A DNA stretch of 64,000 nt from an uncultured Castellaniella sp. (GTDB lineage: Bacteria; Pseudomonadota; Gammaproteobacteria; Burkholderiales; Burkholderiaceae_B), in assembly GCF_937988725.1 (NCBI RefSeq), contig NZ_CALKHS010000009.1, forward strand, positions 372,001 through 436,000. Direction: 5' to 3'. Positions 36,093 through 46,990 of this stretch are shown one piece after another (the first letter of the stretch is position 1; every line of letters starts with the position of its first letter). The position numbers and the translations under genes are program-made. The notes below the pieces were generated by a model. It was not told the origin of the DNA. It did not search any database and saw only the letters and a program-made list of their open reading frames with translations.

Positions 36093-37072
36093 GACGAGTC
36101 GGGAACTCCTGTCGTGGAGTGAAGAGCCGGCGCGTCCAGCGCCGCGCGGACGATGGCGTCCAACGGTTCGCCGCGCAGGCCGATGTAGACCAGCCGGTTG
36201 GGCGTCTCCCCGGCCGCGTCGGGCGGCATGCCCGCCATGGCCTGGAAACGCACTCGCCGACCGGCGAAATGCACGACGGCCGGACCATGGCGGTCCGTCA
36301 CGACCCAGCCCTTGATCCGGATGACGGCGCGGGGCAGCTGCTTGAGCGCCCGGACCAGGCGGTCCGCGGACAAGACGCCCTCTCCCCTCCACACGCCGCT
36401 CTCGAAGGGATGATCGGGATCGGCGTGATCCGCCCCATGGTCGTGATCGCGCCCGCCCCCGTCACCCGGCGCCCCCGTCAGGCCCATCAGGGCCTGAAGA
36501 GCCACTTGGCCGTGTGTCGCCTCGATCATGGGCGCAGCCCCGAAGCGCCGCGCCAGTTCGGCCCGCAGCCTCGCCACGCCGTCGTCCGGCAGCAGATCAA
36601 GCTTGTTCAGGACGAGCAGATCGGCCGACGCCATCTGCCGCCCGACGGTATCGGCTATCAGGGGGTCGTCCGCTTGAACCAGGATCTGCTCCGCGTCCAC
36701 CAGGACGACGGTGCCTTCCAGTTGCAGCATCGGGTCGGACATCCCGACCTGCGCGATACGGCCCGGATCCGAAACGCCGCTGGCTTCGATGACGATCCAC
36801 TCGGGAGGCGGGTCCTGGCTCAGCACGCGAATCAGGGCCGCATCCAGCCCAGAGCCCATGGAGCAGCAGATGCAGCCGTTGCTCAGGCTGATGGTGTCGC
36901 CGCCATGCTGCGCGATCAGGCGCGCATCGACATTGATGGGGCCGAAGTCGTTGACCAGCACCGCGACCCGCCGGCCGGCCGCATTGTGCAGCAGGTGGTT
37001 GAGCAGCGTCGTCTTGCCCGCCCCCAGGAAGCCGCCCAGCACCGTGAGCGGTATGCGCCGCGCCGCGTCCAT
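36089..37072 (-). CDS. G3E (CobW/COG0523) metallochaperone GTPase
   Basis: A 327-residue GTPase of the CobW/YjiA group. It has P-loop GGFLGAGKT (residues 13-21), the metal motif CICC (67-70), NKLDLL for guanine recognition, and a histidine-rich stretch (near DHDHGADHADPDH, residues 210-225), then the CobW C-terminal domain. These proteins deliver zinc or another metal to client enzymes. Placement between two metal-dependent amidohydrolases suggests those are clients; that is inference. Confidence 0.88.
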   Translation of the reverse strand: MDAARRIPLTVLGGFLGAGKTTLLNHLLHNAAGRRVAVLVNDFGPINVDARLIAQHGGDTISLSNGCICCSMGSGLDAALIRVLSQDPPPEWIVIEASGVSDPGRIAQVGMSDPMLQLEGTVVLVDAEQILVQADDPLIADTVGRQMASADLLVLNKLDLLPDDGVARLRAELARRFGAAPMIEATHGQVALQALMGLTGAPGDGGGRDHDHGADHADPDHPFESGVWRGEGVLSADRLVRALKQLPRAVIRIKGWVVTDRHGPAVVHFAGRRVRFQAMAGMPPDAAGETPNRLVYIGLRGEPLDAIVRAALDAPALHSTTGVPDSS

Positions 37073-37073
37073 T

Positions 37074-38735
37074 TCAGCAAACGGCAGGCAGGTCCAGGGG
37101 CCGGCCGCCCAGCACCGTGCCGACCACCGCCACGTCCTTGAGGTCTTCGGGGCGCTGCGTCAGCGGATCGCGGTCCAGCACGCAGAAATCCGCGTACTTG
37201 CCGACCTCGATGGAGCCGATGCGATCATCCAGGCTCAGCGTGTAGGCGGCGCCCAGCGTGATGGCGCGCAGCGCATCCGCGACGCCGATGCGCTCGCCCT
37301 CGCCCAGCACCCGGCCGGAGGCGGTGCGCCGGTTCACCGCGCACCAGGCGGTGAACAGAGGGCCGATGGGCGTGATGGGCGCATCCGAGTGCATGGCGAA
37401 CGGCACCCCCAGGCGCTGCGCCGTCGCGCAGGCGTCGATGCGCTTGGCCCGGTCCGGGCCCATCGTCATCTCATAGTGGGCATCGCCCCAGTAGAAGATG
37501 TGGTTCGCAAACAGGTTCGCGCACAGGCCGAGCCTGGCCATCCGGCGGAACTGGGCCGCGTCCGCCATCTGGCAGTGCTGCAGCGTGTGGCGATGATCGA
37601 AGCGCGGATGGATCTGCTGCGCCCGCTCGACGGCGTCGAGCGCGACCTGCGTCGCCTCGTCGCCATTGGTGTGGATGTGCAGCTGGATGCCGGCGCGGTG
37701 ATAGGCCTCGACCACGGGAATCAGATCGGCGGGCGGCATGACCCAGATGCCGTTGGGCGCCCCGTTGTAGTAGCCAGGCCAGCGCAGGCGCGCGGTGAAG
37801 CCCTGGATCGACCCGTCGACCACCAGCTTGACCAGGCCCAGGTGCAGCTTGTCGTGATTCAGTTTTTTCAGCGACTCCAGCTTGCGCAGGCAGGCCTCCA
37901 CGTCGCGACCGAACAGCATGCCCGAGGCGGCCGGCACGATGCGCACCGGAAAATCTTCCCGCGCGGTGACCCGGGCCAGCTCGCGCACGCCGTCTTCGTC
38001 CAGGTCGTTGAGCAGATCGGCGGCCGTGGTCACGCCGGCGTATTGCGAGACCTTGCCGAACATGTCCAGGCAGGCCTCGCTCTGGCTCAGCGTCGCCAGC
38101 GGATTGCCCAGCATGCGCGTCACGGGGAACATGGCGGCGAACTCCAGCAACTCGCCGTTGGGCTCGCCGTCGTCGAAACGCGAGATTCCTTCGATATCGG
38201 TGTCGCGGTCGATGCCGGCCAGCGCCAACGCCCGGCTGTTGACGTTCATCAGGTGGATGCTGGCATGGATGACGATCACCGCACGCTCGGTCGAGACCTG
38301 ATCCAGATGCCGCACCGTCATGCGCTGGGCGCCGAAATAGATGGGATCGAACCCCCAGCCCACCAGATGTTCGTCCGGCTTCAGCTTGCGCTGGGCCTCG
38401 GACAGGCGTCGCACGACACCCTCGAAAGTCTTCAGGCCTTCCCACAAGGTGCCGTCCGGGCCGCGCCGGTCGTAGTACCCCACGTAGACGTAGCGCCAGA
38501 CCACGCCTTCGAAAAGATGGGAATGCCCTTCGACCAGACCCGGCATCAGGATCCGGTCGGCATAGCGGTCGTCGTGCCGCACGGGCCCCCAGGCCTGCGC
38601 TTCTTCCTGGCTGCCCACCGCCAGGATGCGCCCTTCTCTGACGGCCACGTGCGTCGCGAAGGGTTGCGCGGGATTCATGGTCAGGATCCGCCTGGCGCTG
38701 AACACGGTGATCGGTGATTTCACGGGTTGGCTCAT
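37074..38735 (-). CDS. Amidohydrolase (YtcJ-like, amidohydrolase 3 family)
   Basis: A 553-residue metal-dependent hydrolase. The N-terminal strand ends with LMPGLVEGHSHLFEG, where H71-S72-H73 is the HxH metal motif. GLVKLVVDGSIQGFTARL and a later LHIHTNGDEATQVALDAVE fit the YtcJ group, and HSDAPITPIGP supplies the last aspartate. Relatives act on exo-amides and formyl compounds such as N-substituted formamides. Its ATG overlaps the dppF-like stop (ATGA). Substrate unknown. Confidence 0.87.
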   Translation of the reverse strand: MSQPVKSPITVFSARRILTMNPAQPFATHVAVREGRILAVGSQEEAQAWGPVRHDDRYADRILMPGLVEGHSHLFEGVVWRYVYVGYYDRRGPDGTLWEGLKTFEGVVRRLSEAQRKLKPDEHLVGWGFDPIYFGAQRMTVRHLDQVSTERAVIVIHASIHLMNVNSRALALAGIDRDTDIEGISRFDDGEPNGELLEFAAMFPVTRMLGNPLATLSQSEACLDMFGKVSQYAGVTTAADLLNDLDEDGVRELARVTAREDFPVRIVPAASGMLFGRDVEACLRKLESLKKLNHDKLHLGLVKLVVDGSIQGFTARLRWPGYYNGAPNGIWVMPPADLIPVVEAYHRAGIQLHIHTNGDEATQVALDAVERAQQIHPRFDHRHTLQHCQMADAAQFRRMARLGLCANLFANHIFYWGDAHYEMTMGPDRAKRIDACATAQRLGVPFAMHSDAPITPIGPLFTAWCAVNRRTASGRVLGEGERIGVADALRAITLGAAYTLSLDDRIGSIEVGKYADFCVLDRDPLTQRPEDLKDVAVVGTVLGGRPLDLPAVC

Positions 38736-39786
38736 GCCATCCGCTCCATCGCGCCCGCCGCCTGGCGCCCGTCCAGGGGCGCCGTCACCCCGCCGTTCTG
38801 CGCCGTGACGAGATGGCAGGCGACCTTGTGTCCCGGCAGGACCTCGCGCAACGGCGGCGCATCCCGCCTGCAAATGTCCTGGGCCGCCGGGCAGCGCCCG
38901 GCGAAGCGGCAACCCGCAGGCGGATTGATCGGGCTGGGGGGATCGCCCTGGAGCTTGATCCGATTGGCGGCTTTTTCCCGGCCGCCTCCCACCGTCGGCA
39001 CCGCCGACATGAGGGCGACGCTATACGGATGCAAGGGCCGCGAGAAGAACGCTTCGCGCGAAGCCTGCTCCACCACCTGCCCGAGATACATCACCGCAAT
39101 GTCGTCGCAGATGTGCTCCACCACCGCCATGTCGTGGCTGATGAACAGGAAGGACTGGCCCCGCTCGCGCTGGATCCGCCGCAACAGGTTCAGGATCTGG
39201 GCGCGAATGGCGATGTCCAGCGCCGACACCGGCTCGTCGCACACGATGAGCTGCGGGTCCGACGCCAGCGCGCGCGCCACGTTCAGGCGCTGCCGCTGGC
39301 CGCCCGAGAACTGGTGCGGAAACAGCATCCGCTGCTCCTCGCGCAGGCCCACGAGCCGGAACAGCTCGCCCACTTTGTCCCGCTGTTCGGCGGGAGTCCC
39401 GATGCCCATGAGAATCAGGGGCATGCGCACGATATCGCCGGCGCGCTGGCGCGGATTGAGCGAAGAATACGGATCCTGGAACACCAGCTGCAGCTGCCTG
39501 CGCTGCTGACGCAGCGCCTCGCCTTCCATCGAGGTGATGTCCACTCCGTTGAAATGGATGGAGCCCTGAGTGACCGGCGCCAGGCGCATGACGGACAAGG
39601 CCGTGGAGGTCTTGCCCGACCCCGATTCCCCGACGATCGCCAGGGTCCGGCCGCGCAGCACGTCGAACGACACCCCGTCGACCGCATGCACCACCACGGG
39701 CTCCGAGTTCCACCCGGCGCGCTTCACGTGGTAATGGACCTTCAGGTCGCGGACCGACAGCAGCGGTCCGGCGGATTGAGTCCCGT

Positions 39787-39790
<4 letters not shown>
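38732..39790 (-). CDS. Dipeptide/oligopeptide ABC transporter ATP-binding protein (DppF-like)
   Basis: A 352-residue ATPase with Walker A GESGSGKT, signature FSGGQRQR, Walker B LIVCDEP, a long C-terminal oligopeptide-type extension and the four-cysteine CRFAGRCPAAQDIC motif. It follows the DppD-like gene (ATGA overlap). Together with it the pair energises the DppBC-like permease. The substrate is probably a peptide or the molecule acted on by the adjacent hydrolases. Confidence 0.93.
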
Positions 39791-40796
<1,006 letters not shown>

Positions 40797-40800
<4 letters not shown>

Positions 40801-41687
40801 GCCCGCTCCCGCAATCTCGGATTAAACGCATCGTTCAGGCCGTCGCCGATCAGGCTGACCGCCAGGACCGTCAGGAAAATAGCCACGCCGGGCAGCGTCA
40901 CCGCCCACCATGCGTCCAGAATATAGGGCCGGCTGCTGCCGATCATCAGTCCCCAGCTCATCATGTTGGGGTCGCCCAGCCCCAGGAACGAGAGGCCGGC
41001 CTCGAACAGGATGGCCGTCCCCACCGCCAGCGTGGCCGACACGATGAGCGGCGCCACGGCATTGGGCAGGATGACTTTCCAGATGATGCGGCCGCTACCG
41101 GCGCCGATCACGCGCTCGGCCAGCACGTAGTCCAGCTGCTTCAAGCGCAGGAATTCCCCGCGGGCCAGGCGCGCCGTGCTGGTCCAGCTGACGACGCCGA
41201 TGGCGATGGCGCTGGTCCACAAGGTCGGCGAGAACAGGGTGACGAGCACCATGGCGAACAGTAGCGCCGGCAGCACCTGGAAGAACTCGGTGATCCGCAT
41301 CAGGACTTCGTCCACCCAGCCGCCGTAATACCCCGCCAGGGCGCCGATGACGACACCGATGAACACCGACAGAAAGGCGGCCACGATCCCCACCAGCAGC
41401 GTGGCCCGTCCGCCGAAGATCAGGCCGGTCAGGACATCGCGGCCCAGGTAGTCGCTGCCCAGGATGGCGAATTCGGAGCCGGGCGGATCCATCGGCGGCG
41501 CCACCAGGTCGAACGGGTCCACGTCCATCAGCATGGGACCGAACACCGCCACGGCCACGATCGCCAGCAAGAGCACGAGCCCGAAGATGGAGGACGGGTT
41601 CCGGCAGAACACCCGCAGCGCCTCGCGCCAGGGGCTGGGCGGCTTTGCGATGGGCGCCGCCGGCGCCGCGAGGGTGGAGTGCGTCAT
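40797..41687 (-). CDS. Dipeptide-type ABC transporter permease (DppC-like)
   Basis: A 296-residue permease with a short N-terminal hydrophilic leader, about six helices, and the EAA loop in RLKQLDYVLAERVIGAGSGRIIWKVILPNAVAPLIVSATL. SFLGLGDPNMMSWGLMI is the usual DppC C-terminal signature. Both neighbouring junctions overlap by ATGA. Confidence 0.94.
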
Positions 41688-42649
41688 GCTTTGATCCTCG
41701 GATCGATGAGGCGGTAAGCCAGGTCGGTGAGCTGGTTCATGACCACCACCAGCAGGGAAGCGAACAGCAGGATGCCCAGCATGGTGGGATAGTCCCGCCG
41801 CAGCACGGAATCAAAGGCCAGCCGGCCCAGGCCGGGCCAGTTGAAGACCGTCTCGACCAGGATGGCGCCCGCCAGGACATTGCCGAACTGCAGGCCCAGC
41901 ATGGTCACCACGGGCAGCACGGCATTGCGCAGGGCATGCTTGTACAGCACGATGGTTTCGGACAGGCCTTTGGCGCGCGCCGTCCTGATGTAGTCCGCAG
42001 CCAGCGACTCCATCATGCTGGCGCGCGCCAGACGGCTGTACTGCGCCACATAGATGAACGCCAGCGCGAAGGCCGGCAGCACCAGGTGATGCAGCACGTC
42101 CAGGACGCCGGCCAGCCCTCCGTTATCCATCCCCGCCGTGCGCATGTCGGATACCGGGAAAATCGGGAAGATGGAGGCGAACAGAATGATGAGGACGATG
42201 CCGGTCCAGAAGACCGGCGCCGAATAGCCCACCAGGGACAGGAACGTGACCACCTGAGAGAGCGGACCGTTGGGCTTCCTGGCGGCCAGCGCCCCCAGGA
42301 GCGTACCGACGAGAAAAGCCGCCAGGACGGAGACGACGACCAGCAGCAGCGTGGCCGGAACCCGCTCCCAGATCAGCGATGCGACGGGCGCATTGAAAAA
42401 ATACGACTGCCCCAGGTCGCCCTGGACGACTCGACCCAGATAGATGCCCAGCTGCACGATAAAGGGCTTGTCCAGACCGAACTGCTCGCGCAGCTGGGCA
42501 CGGAGGTCCTCGCTCATGCCGCCCATCGACCCCGCGATCGTCTCCACGGGATCTCCGGGCGAAATGTGGATCAGCAGGAAATTCAGCGTGATGACCGCCA
42601 GCAGCAGGGCTGCCGCATAGGCCAGCCGTTTCAGGATATAGCGCAGCAT
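41684..42649 (-). CDS. Dipeptide-type ABC transporter permease (DppB-like)
   Basis: A 321-residue permease. N-terminal MLRYILKRLAYAAALLLAVI and the HISPGDPVETI segment are typical of DppB. The EAA region is SLAADYIRTARAKGLSETIVLYKHALRNAVLPVVTMLG. Spaced 19 bp from the binding-protein gene. Confidence 0.94.
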   Translation of the reverse strand: MLRYILKRLAYAAALLLAVITLNFLLIHISPGDPVETIAGSMGGMSEDLRAQLREQFGLDKPFIVQLGIYLGRVVQGDLGQSYFFNAPVASLIWERVPATLLLVVVSVLAAFLVGTLLGALAARKPNGPLSQVVTFLSLVGYSAPVFWTGIVLIILFASIFPIFPVSDMRTAGMDNGGLAGVLDVLHHLVLPAFALAFIYVAQYSRLARASMMESLAADYIRTARAKGLSETIVLYKHALRNAVLPVVTMLGLQFGNVLAGAILVETVFNWPGLGRLAFDSVLRRDYPTMLGILLFASLLVVVMNQLTDLAYRLIDPRIKA

Positions 42650-42668
42650 CTCGACCGTCCGCGGCTGA

Positions 42669-44255
42669 TTACTTCAGATAGACATCATCCAGAGGCGACA
42701 GCGGCCCCCAGATGCTGGCCGGGGGATTGCCCACCTTGTCGGACACCAGGGTGTGGAACGGCATCTGAGCCAGGAAGATCAAGGGAACGTCGTGGGTGAC
42801 GATCTGTTCGAACTCCGCGTACAGCGCCTTGCGTTTCTCCACGTCCATTTCCACGGCAGCCTGTTCCAGCAGCTCATCCACCCGCTTGTTGGAATACGAC
42901 TGCGTGTTCGTCCAGATGATGGGCCGGATGTTGGACGACAGGTAGGTGCGGTGCACGCCGATCACCGGGTCGCCCCAGTTCCAGACGTTGTCCGTCGTCA
43001 TGTCGAAATCGTGGTTGGCAATGAGCTTGGTCCAGGACGGCAGGTCGGCGGAAGCGCGCAGTTCCACGGTGACGCCCACTTTCTTCAACTGCGCCCGGGC
43101 ATACTCGGCCACGTTCTTGCTCAGCGATTCCATGCCGGGCATGTAGTCGATCGTCATCTTGAAGCGCTCGCCGCCGGCGCCGCGCTTCAAGCCCGCCTCG
43201 TCCAGCAATTGTTCGGACTTCTTGAGGTCCACCTTGTAGATCGTCAGATCCTTGGTGGCATACGGGCTGGAATTGACGATCGGCCCGTCGGAAGGCTTGG
43301 CGAAGCCCGCCGTGAGCACCTTGGTGATGAAGTTCTTGTCCAGCGCATAAGCGATGGCCTGGCGCACGCGCACGTCGTCGAACGGCTTGCGCGCGGTATT
43401 GATGGCCAGCCAGCTCAAGGCGCCCACGCCTTCGTAGCCTTTCTCCAGCGAGACGATGTTCTTGTCCTTGGCCGCCCGGCGCAGCTGAGTGGGGTCGGTC
43501 ATGAACGGCAGCATCTGGATGTCGCCGCGCTCCAGCCCGATCAGCAACGTCGTCGAATCCGGGTTGATCTGGTAGACCAGTTTGTCCAGATGAGGCTTGC
43601 CCTTCAGGAAATACTTGTCGAAGCGTTCCAGCACCACTTCCTTGCCCGGCACGAACTCCTTGAACTTGAAAGGCCCGGAGCCCACCACGTTCTGGGAATT
43701 GCGCGGGTGCGATTTCAGGTCCTGGCCATCGCCGTAGATGTGCTTGGGCATGATGGGCGCGAGCGCCGGCGACAGCGCGATCAGCAGCGCCGGATGCGGG
43801 CGCGACAGCCGGATGACGGCCGTATGCGGGTCGGGCGTGTCCACGGCCTCCACGGCGCTGAACATCGTCTGGAAGGGGTGGTTGGCCTTGATGGCCATCA
43901 GGGAAAAGGCCACGTCCTCGGACGTGATGGGCTGCCCGTCGTGGAAGAAGGCGTCGGGGCGCAGCTTCACCGTCAGCGCCTTGCCGTCGGCCGACCATTC
44001 CCAGGACGTCGCCAGGTAGGGCTGGGGGTTCCACTGATCGTCGTAGCGCAGCAGGCTGGCGAACAATTGGGTGCTGGGCAATCCCGTGGCCAGGCCGGAC
44101 TGCACCGCGCCGTTCAGGTGCCGAGGCGCCTGGTACTGGCCGATGACCAGCGTGCCGCCCTGCTTGGGCTGTTCGGCCGCGATGGCCCCGGTGGCGAACA
44201 AGGCCGCGACGGCAGCGGCGGCGACCATCCTCCTGGCCAGTTTCAGCGTGCTCAT
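42669..44255 (-). CDS. Periplasmic solute-binding protein of dipeptide-type ABC transporter (DppA/SBP family 5)
   Basis: A 528-residue extracellular binding protein, first gene of the operon. It starts with a signal peptide (MSTLKLARRMVAAAAVAALFATGAIA) and a GGAG site. Family features include GGTLVIGQYQAPRHLNGAVQ, KLRPDAFFHDGQPITSEDVAFSL, HPRNSQNVVGSGPFKF and INTARKPFDDVRVRQAIAYALDK. Members bind peptides, nickel, glutathione or opine-like compounds. Confidence 0.92.
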   Translation of the reverse strand: MSTLKLARRMVAAAAVAALFATGAIAAEQPKQGGTLVIGQYQAPRHLNGAVQSGLATGLPSTQLFASLLRYDDQWNPQPYLATSWEWSADGKALTVKLRPDAFFHDGQPITSEDVAFSLMAIKANHPFQTMFSAVEAVDTPDPHTAVIRLSRPHPALLIALSPALAPIMPKHIYGDGQDLKSHPRNSQNVVGSGPFKFKEFVPGKEVVLERFDKYFLKGKPHLDKLVYQINPDSTTLLIGLERGDIQMLPFMTDPTQLRRAAKDKNIVSLEKGYEGVGALSWLAINTARKPFDDVRVRQAIAYALDKNFITKVLTAGFAKPSDGPIVNSSPYATKDLTIYKVDLKKSEQLLDEAGLKRGAGGERFKMTIDYMPGMESLSKNVAEYARAQLKKVGVTVELRASADLPSWTKLIANHDFDMTTDNVWNWGDPVIGVHRTYLSSNIRPIIWTNTQSYSNKRVDELLEQAAVEMDVEKRKALYAEFEQIVTHDVPLIFLAQMPFHTLVSDKVGNPPASIWGPLSPLDDVYLK

Positions 44256-44632
44256 GTCGTGTCTCCAGAAATCAGATTGAGGCGTCTTCGAAGGGCCTTC
44301 TGTTTTGATTCAGATCAGGAATGATCGAGCCAATCATCAATGGATTCGGTTTGGCCTCATAGAGCCAAATCCCAGGTTTCCATGGGGCCAGATCAGCGCC
44401 GCCAGGACGAAGAGCCTCCTTTTCAGAGGGGCGCCAGGCTCCCCCAGGGATAACCATGATAGGGATAACCTGCGCAGCGAATCACGCCGCTTTCCGGCTG
44501 GGGAAACACGGCTGGCTCCATCGCCAATCCGCGTGTGGCTCTGTTCCATCCCGGCCCGGTCCGCTAGTGTCTGGCCGATCAGCCCTGTTGACGAACAAAC
44601 GAACGGGCGAACGGACCACGAGGAGCGAAGCG
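44256..44632. other. 377-bp divergent intergenic region with direct repeats
   Basis: This gap separates the leftward transporter operon from the rightward hydrolase. It is AT-richer than its surroundings. A direct repeat AGGGATAACC occurs at 44446-44455 and 44461-44470 (15-bp period). No regulator gene lies next to it. Promoters for both sides are expected here; I cannot place them with confidence. Confidence 0.4.
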
Positions 44633-45886
44633 ATGGGCACGGCGATACGGATCGACGAAGACAGACTGTGGAACAGCCTGATGGAACTGGCGCGCATCGG
44701 GGCGACCCCGGCAGGCGGCGTGAACCGGCAGGCCCTGACCGAACTGGACGGACAAGCGCGCGCCCTGTTCTCGGCCTGGTGCCGGGAAGCCGGCTGCGTC
44801 CTGCGCACCGATCCCATCGGCAACCTCATCGCGCGCCGCCCCGGGCGGAACGACAGCCAGCCCGCGATCATGATGGGCAGCCACCTCGACAGCCAGCCCA
44901 CCGGCGGCAAGTTCGACGGCGCCTACGGCGTCATGGCGGGCCTGGAAGTGCTGCGCGCGCTGCATGCGGCCGGCATCGAGACGGAGCGTCCCATCGAGGT
45001 CGTCGCATGGACCAACGAGGAAGGCGCCCGCTTCGCCCCCTCGATGATGGGTTCGCAGGTCTACGCCGGCTTGATGGGCCTGGACGAAGCCCTGGCCGTC
45101 CGGGACACGGAAGGCGTCAGCGTGGCCGAAGCGCTGGCGCGCATCGGCGCACAGGGCATGGCCGACTCCGGCAGCCGGCCCGCGGCCTATTTCGAGGCGC
45201 ACATCGAACAGGGCCCCCTCCTGGAGGCCGAGCGGAAAACCATCGGGGTCGTGTCGGGCGGCCAAGGCCAGTGCTGGTTCCAGATGACGCTCACAGGGCG
45301 CGCCAGCCATGCGGGCACGACACCCATGGACATGCGCAGCGACGCCCTGGTGGGCGCCGCCGCGATCATCGGCGCCCTGGACCGCATCGGCCGCGCGCAT
45401 CCGCCGGGCTGCGCGACCGCGGGCCGGATTCTGGTGTCGCCCAACAGCCCCAACGTCATCCCGGACTCCGTCTACCTGACGGCCGAGATCCGCCACCCCG
45501 ACGACGCCGTCCGGGCAGCCATGGAACTGGAATTCCGCGCGGCGGCGGACGAAGCCGTCAAGCTCAATCACCTGGATCTGAACCTGGCCAAGGTGCTGGA
45601 GCAGCCGGCCGCGCCCTTCGATCCCGCCTGCATCGCCGCCATCCGCCAGGCGGCCGAACGCAACGGCTATCCGAGCATGGAGATCATCAGCGGCGCCGCG
45701 CACGATGCGGTGGCCCTGTCGCGCATCGTGCCGACCGGCATGGTGTTCGTGCCCTGCGCGGGGGGCGTCAGTCACAACGAGCTCGAAAGCGCGGAATCCG
45801 GCGATCTGGCCGCGGGCTGCCAGGTACTCGCCGAAGCCGTCCTGGCCTATGCGCGCGTCTCCGATCCCGTCACGCCGTCCCGATAG
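44633..45886 (+). CDS. M20-family N-carbamoyl-L-amino-acid / allantoate amidohydrolase-like enzyme
   Basis: A 417-residue zinc hydrolase. The dimetal site is visible in GSHLDSQPTGGKFDGAYG (H84, D95), TNEEGARF (E129/E130) and the histidine in EAHIEQGP; GGVSHNELE carries the last ligand. These place it with HyuC/AmaB, allantoate amidohydrolase and beta-ureidopropionase of the M20 clan. The ATG at 44633 has an AGGAG site; the upstream open frame is leader. Faces the dipeptide/amidohydrolase operon, so it probably acts on the same family of carbamoyl or amide compounds. Confidence 0.9.
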   Translation: MGTAIRIDEDRLWNSLMELARIGATPAGGVNRQALTELDGQARALFSAWCREAGCVLRTDPIGNLIARRPGRNDSQPAIMMGSHLDSQPTGGKFDGAYGVMAGLEVLRALHAAGIETERPIEVVAWTNEEGARFAPSMMGSQVYAGLMGLDEALAVRDTEGVSVAEALARIGAQGMADSGSRPAAYFEAHIEQGPLLEAERKTIGVVSGGQGQCWFQMTLTGRASHAGTTPMDMRSDALVGAAAIIGALDRIGRAHPPGCATAGRILVSPNSPNVIPDSVYLTAEIRHPDDAVRAAMELEFRAAADEAVKLNHLDLNLAKVLEQPAAPFDPACIAAIRQAAERNGYPSMEIISGAAHDAVALSRIVPTGMVFVPCAGGVSHNELESAESGDLAAGCQVLAEAVLAYARVSDPVTPSR

Positions 45887-45974
45887 CGATCGGGCACTGG
45901 ACGCATCGGACGATGGGCCGGCTGGGCGGGATGCCATATACTTTCCCCAAGCATCTGACGCGAGGATGACCGGA

Positions 45975-46544
45975 ATGAAAAGAAGAACCCTACTGGCCGC
46001 GGCGCTGGCCGCAGGCATCGCACTGACTTCCGGAGCCCGGGCCGCCCCGCCCGAGGGCAAGGGGCAAGGCCATGGCGGCGGCAACCCCCACGGCAAGGGG
46101 AACAAAGGACAGGGCAATTCCGACGGCAAGTCGGGCAAAGGGAATTCCGGCAAGGCCGGACACGACGACCGGCGGGCTTCCTATGATGCGCACGGCCGGA
46201 ATCGCGAGTACTTCGACGACCACCGGGACGATCACGGCCGCCTGCGCGGCGGCGATTCCTACGCCGGCCTCGTCTATGCGGGGATCACGGCGTCCGTGGC
46301 ACGCCGATACGCAAGCGATTACGGCCTGGGCGGGTATTCCTCGCTGCCGCCCGGCATCCGCAAGAACCTGGCGAGGGGCAAGCCCCTGCCTCCGGGCATC
46401 GCCAAGAAGATCGCGCCGGGACCGCTATTGGGCCGCCTGCCCCGATACGACGGCTACGAATGGCGCGTGGCGGGAACCGACCTGGTCCTGATCGCCATCG
46501 GCACCGCCGTGGTGGCGGACATCCTGTACGACGTGTTCGACTGA
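45975..46544 (+). CDS. RcnB/CigR-like exported protein
   Basis: A 189-residue protein with a signal peptide (MKRRTLLAAALAAGIALTSGARA) followed by a Gly/Lys/His/Asn-rich disordered stretch of about 70 residues. The conserved C-terminal part, LPPGIRKNLARGKPLPPGIAKKI and AGTDLVLIAIGTAVVADILYDVF, matches the anti-virulence regulator CigR/RcnB family. The ATG at 45975 has GAGG upstream; another ATG three codons earlier is possible. Its role here is unknown. Confidence 0.82.
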   Translation: MKRRTLLAAALAAGIALTSGARAAPPEGKGQGHGGGNPHGKGNKGQGNSDGKSGKGNSGKAGHDDRRASYDAHGRNREYFDDHRDDHGRLRGGDSYAGLVYAGITASVARRYASDYGLGGYSSLPPGIRKNLARGKPLPPGIAKKIAPGPLLGRLPRYDGYEWRVAGTDLVLIAIGTAVVADILYDVFD

Positions 46545-46568
46545 ATCCCGCGGGCGGGAAGAAAAGCC

Positions 46569-46910
46569 CTAGCCCTCGAACTGGTTGAATGCCTCCAGCG
46601 CGCGGGCGGAATAGACATAGGCCGCGCCGGCATTCAGCGCGATGGCGGTCCCCAGCGCTTCCGCGACTTCTTCTTCCGTGGCCCCCGCCTTGCGGGCGGC
46701 CGCCGAATGCGAGGAAATGCACCCGTCGCAGCGCGTCGTGACGGCAACGGCCAGCGAAATCAGCTCGCGCGTCTTGTCATCCAACGCCGTGCCGCGGCTG
46801 ACGGCCTCGTTCAGGCCGCGGTACGCGCTCGTGACGGCATGATTCTTCTCGGCCAGCCGTCCGGCGGCTTTTCTCAGGTTGCTCAGGGTATCGGGCCAGT
46901 TGTTCATCAT
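46569..46910 (-). CDS. Carboxymuconolactone decarboxylase / AhpD-like protein
   Basis: A 113-residue protein of the CMD fold. The CxxC redox pair appears in TTRCDGCISSHSAAARKAGAT with the AhpD-type H a few residues later. This suggests an alkylhydroperoxidase-like or small-decarboxylase role. It is the last gene of the Tct operon, 80 bp after the cupin dioxygenase, and convergent with the CigR-like gene. Confidence 0.85.
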   Translation of the reverse strand: MMNNWPDTLSNLRKAAGRLAEKNHAVTSAYRGLNEAVSRGTALDDKTRELISLAVAVTTRCDGCISSHSAAARKAGATEEEVAEALGTAIALNAGAAYVYSARALEAFNQFEG

Positions 46911-46990
46911 TCGAAAATCTCCTTCAACGGATCATCGGTCCGGAGATGCCTCCGGACCATCGGGTCGATATGGCGGGCATCCCGGATGGA

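Noticed and set aside
44446..44480. Homing-endonuclease-like site (TAGGGATAAC)
   Set aside because: The 10-base match is short and the rest of the recognition sequence is absent; there is no intron or endonuclease nearby.
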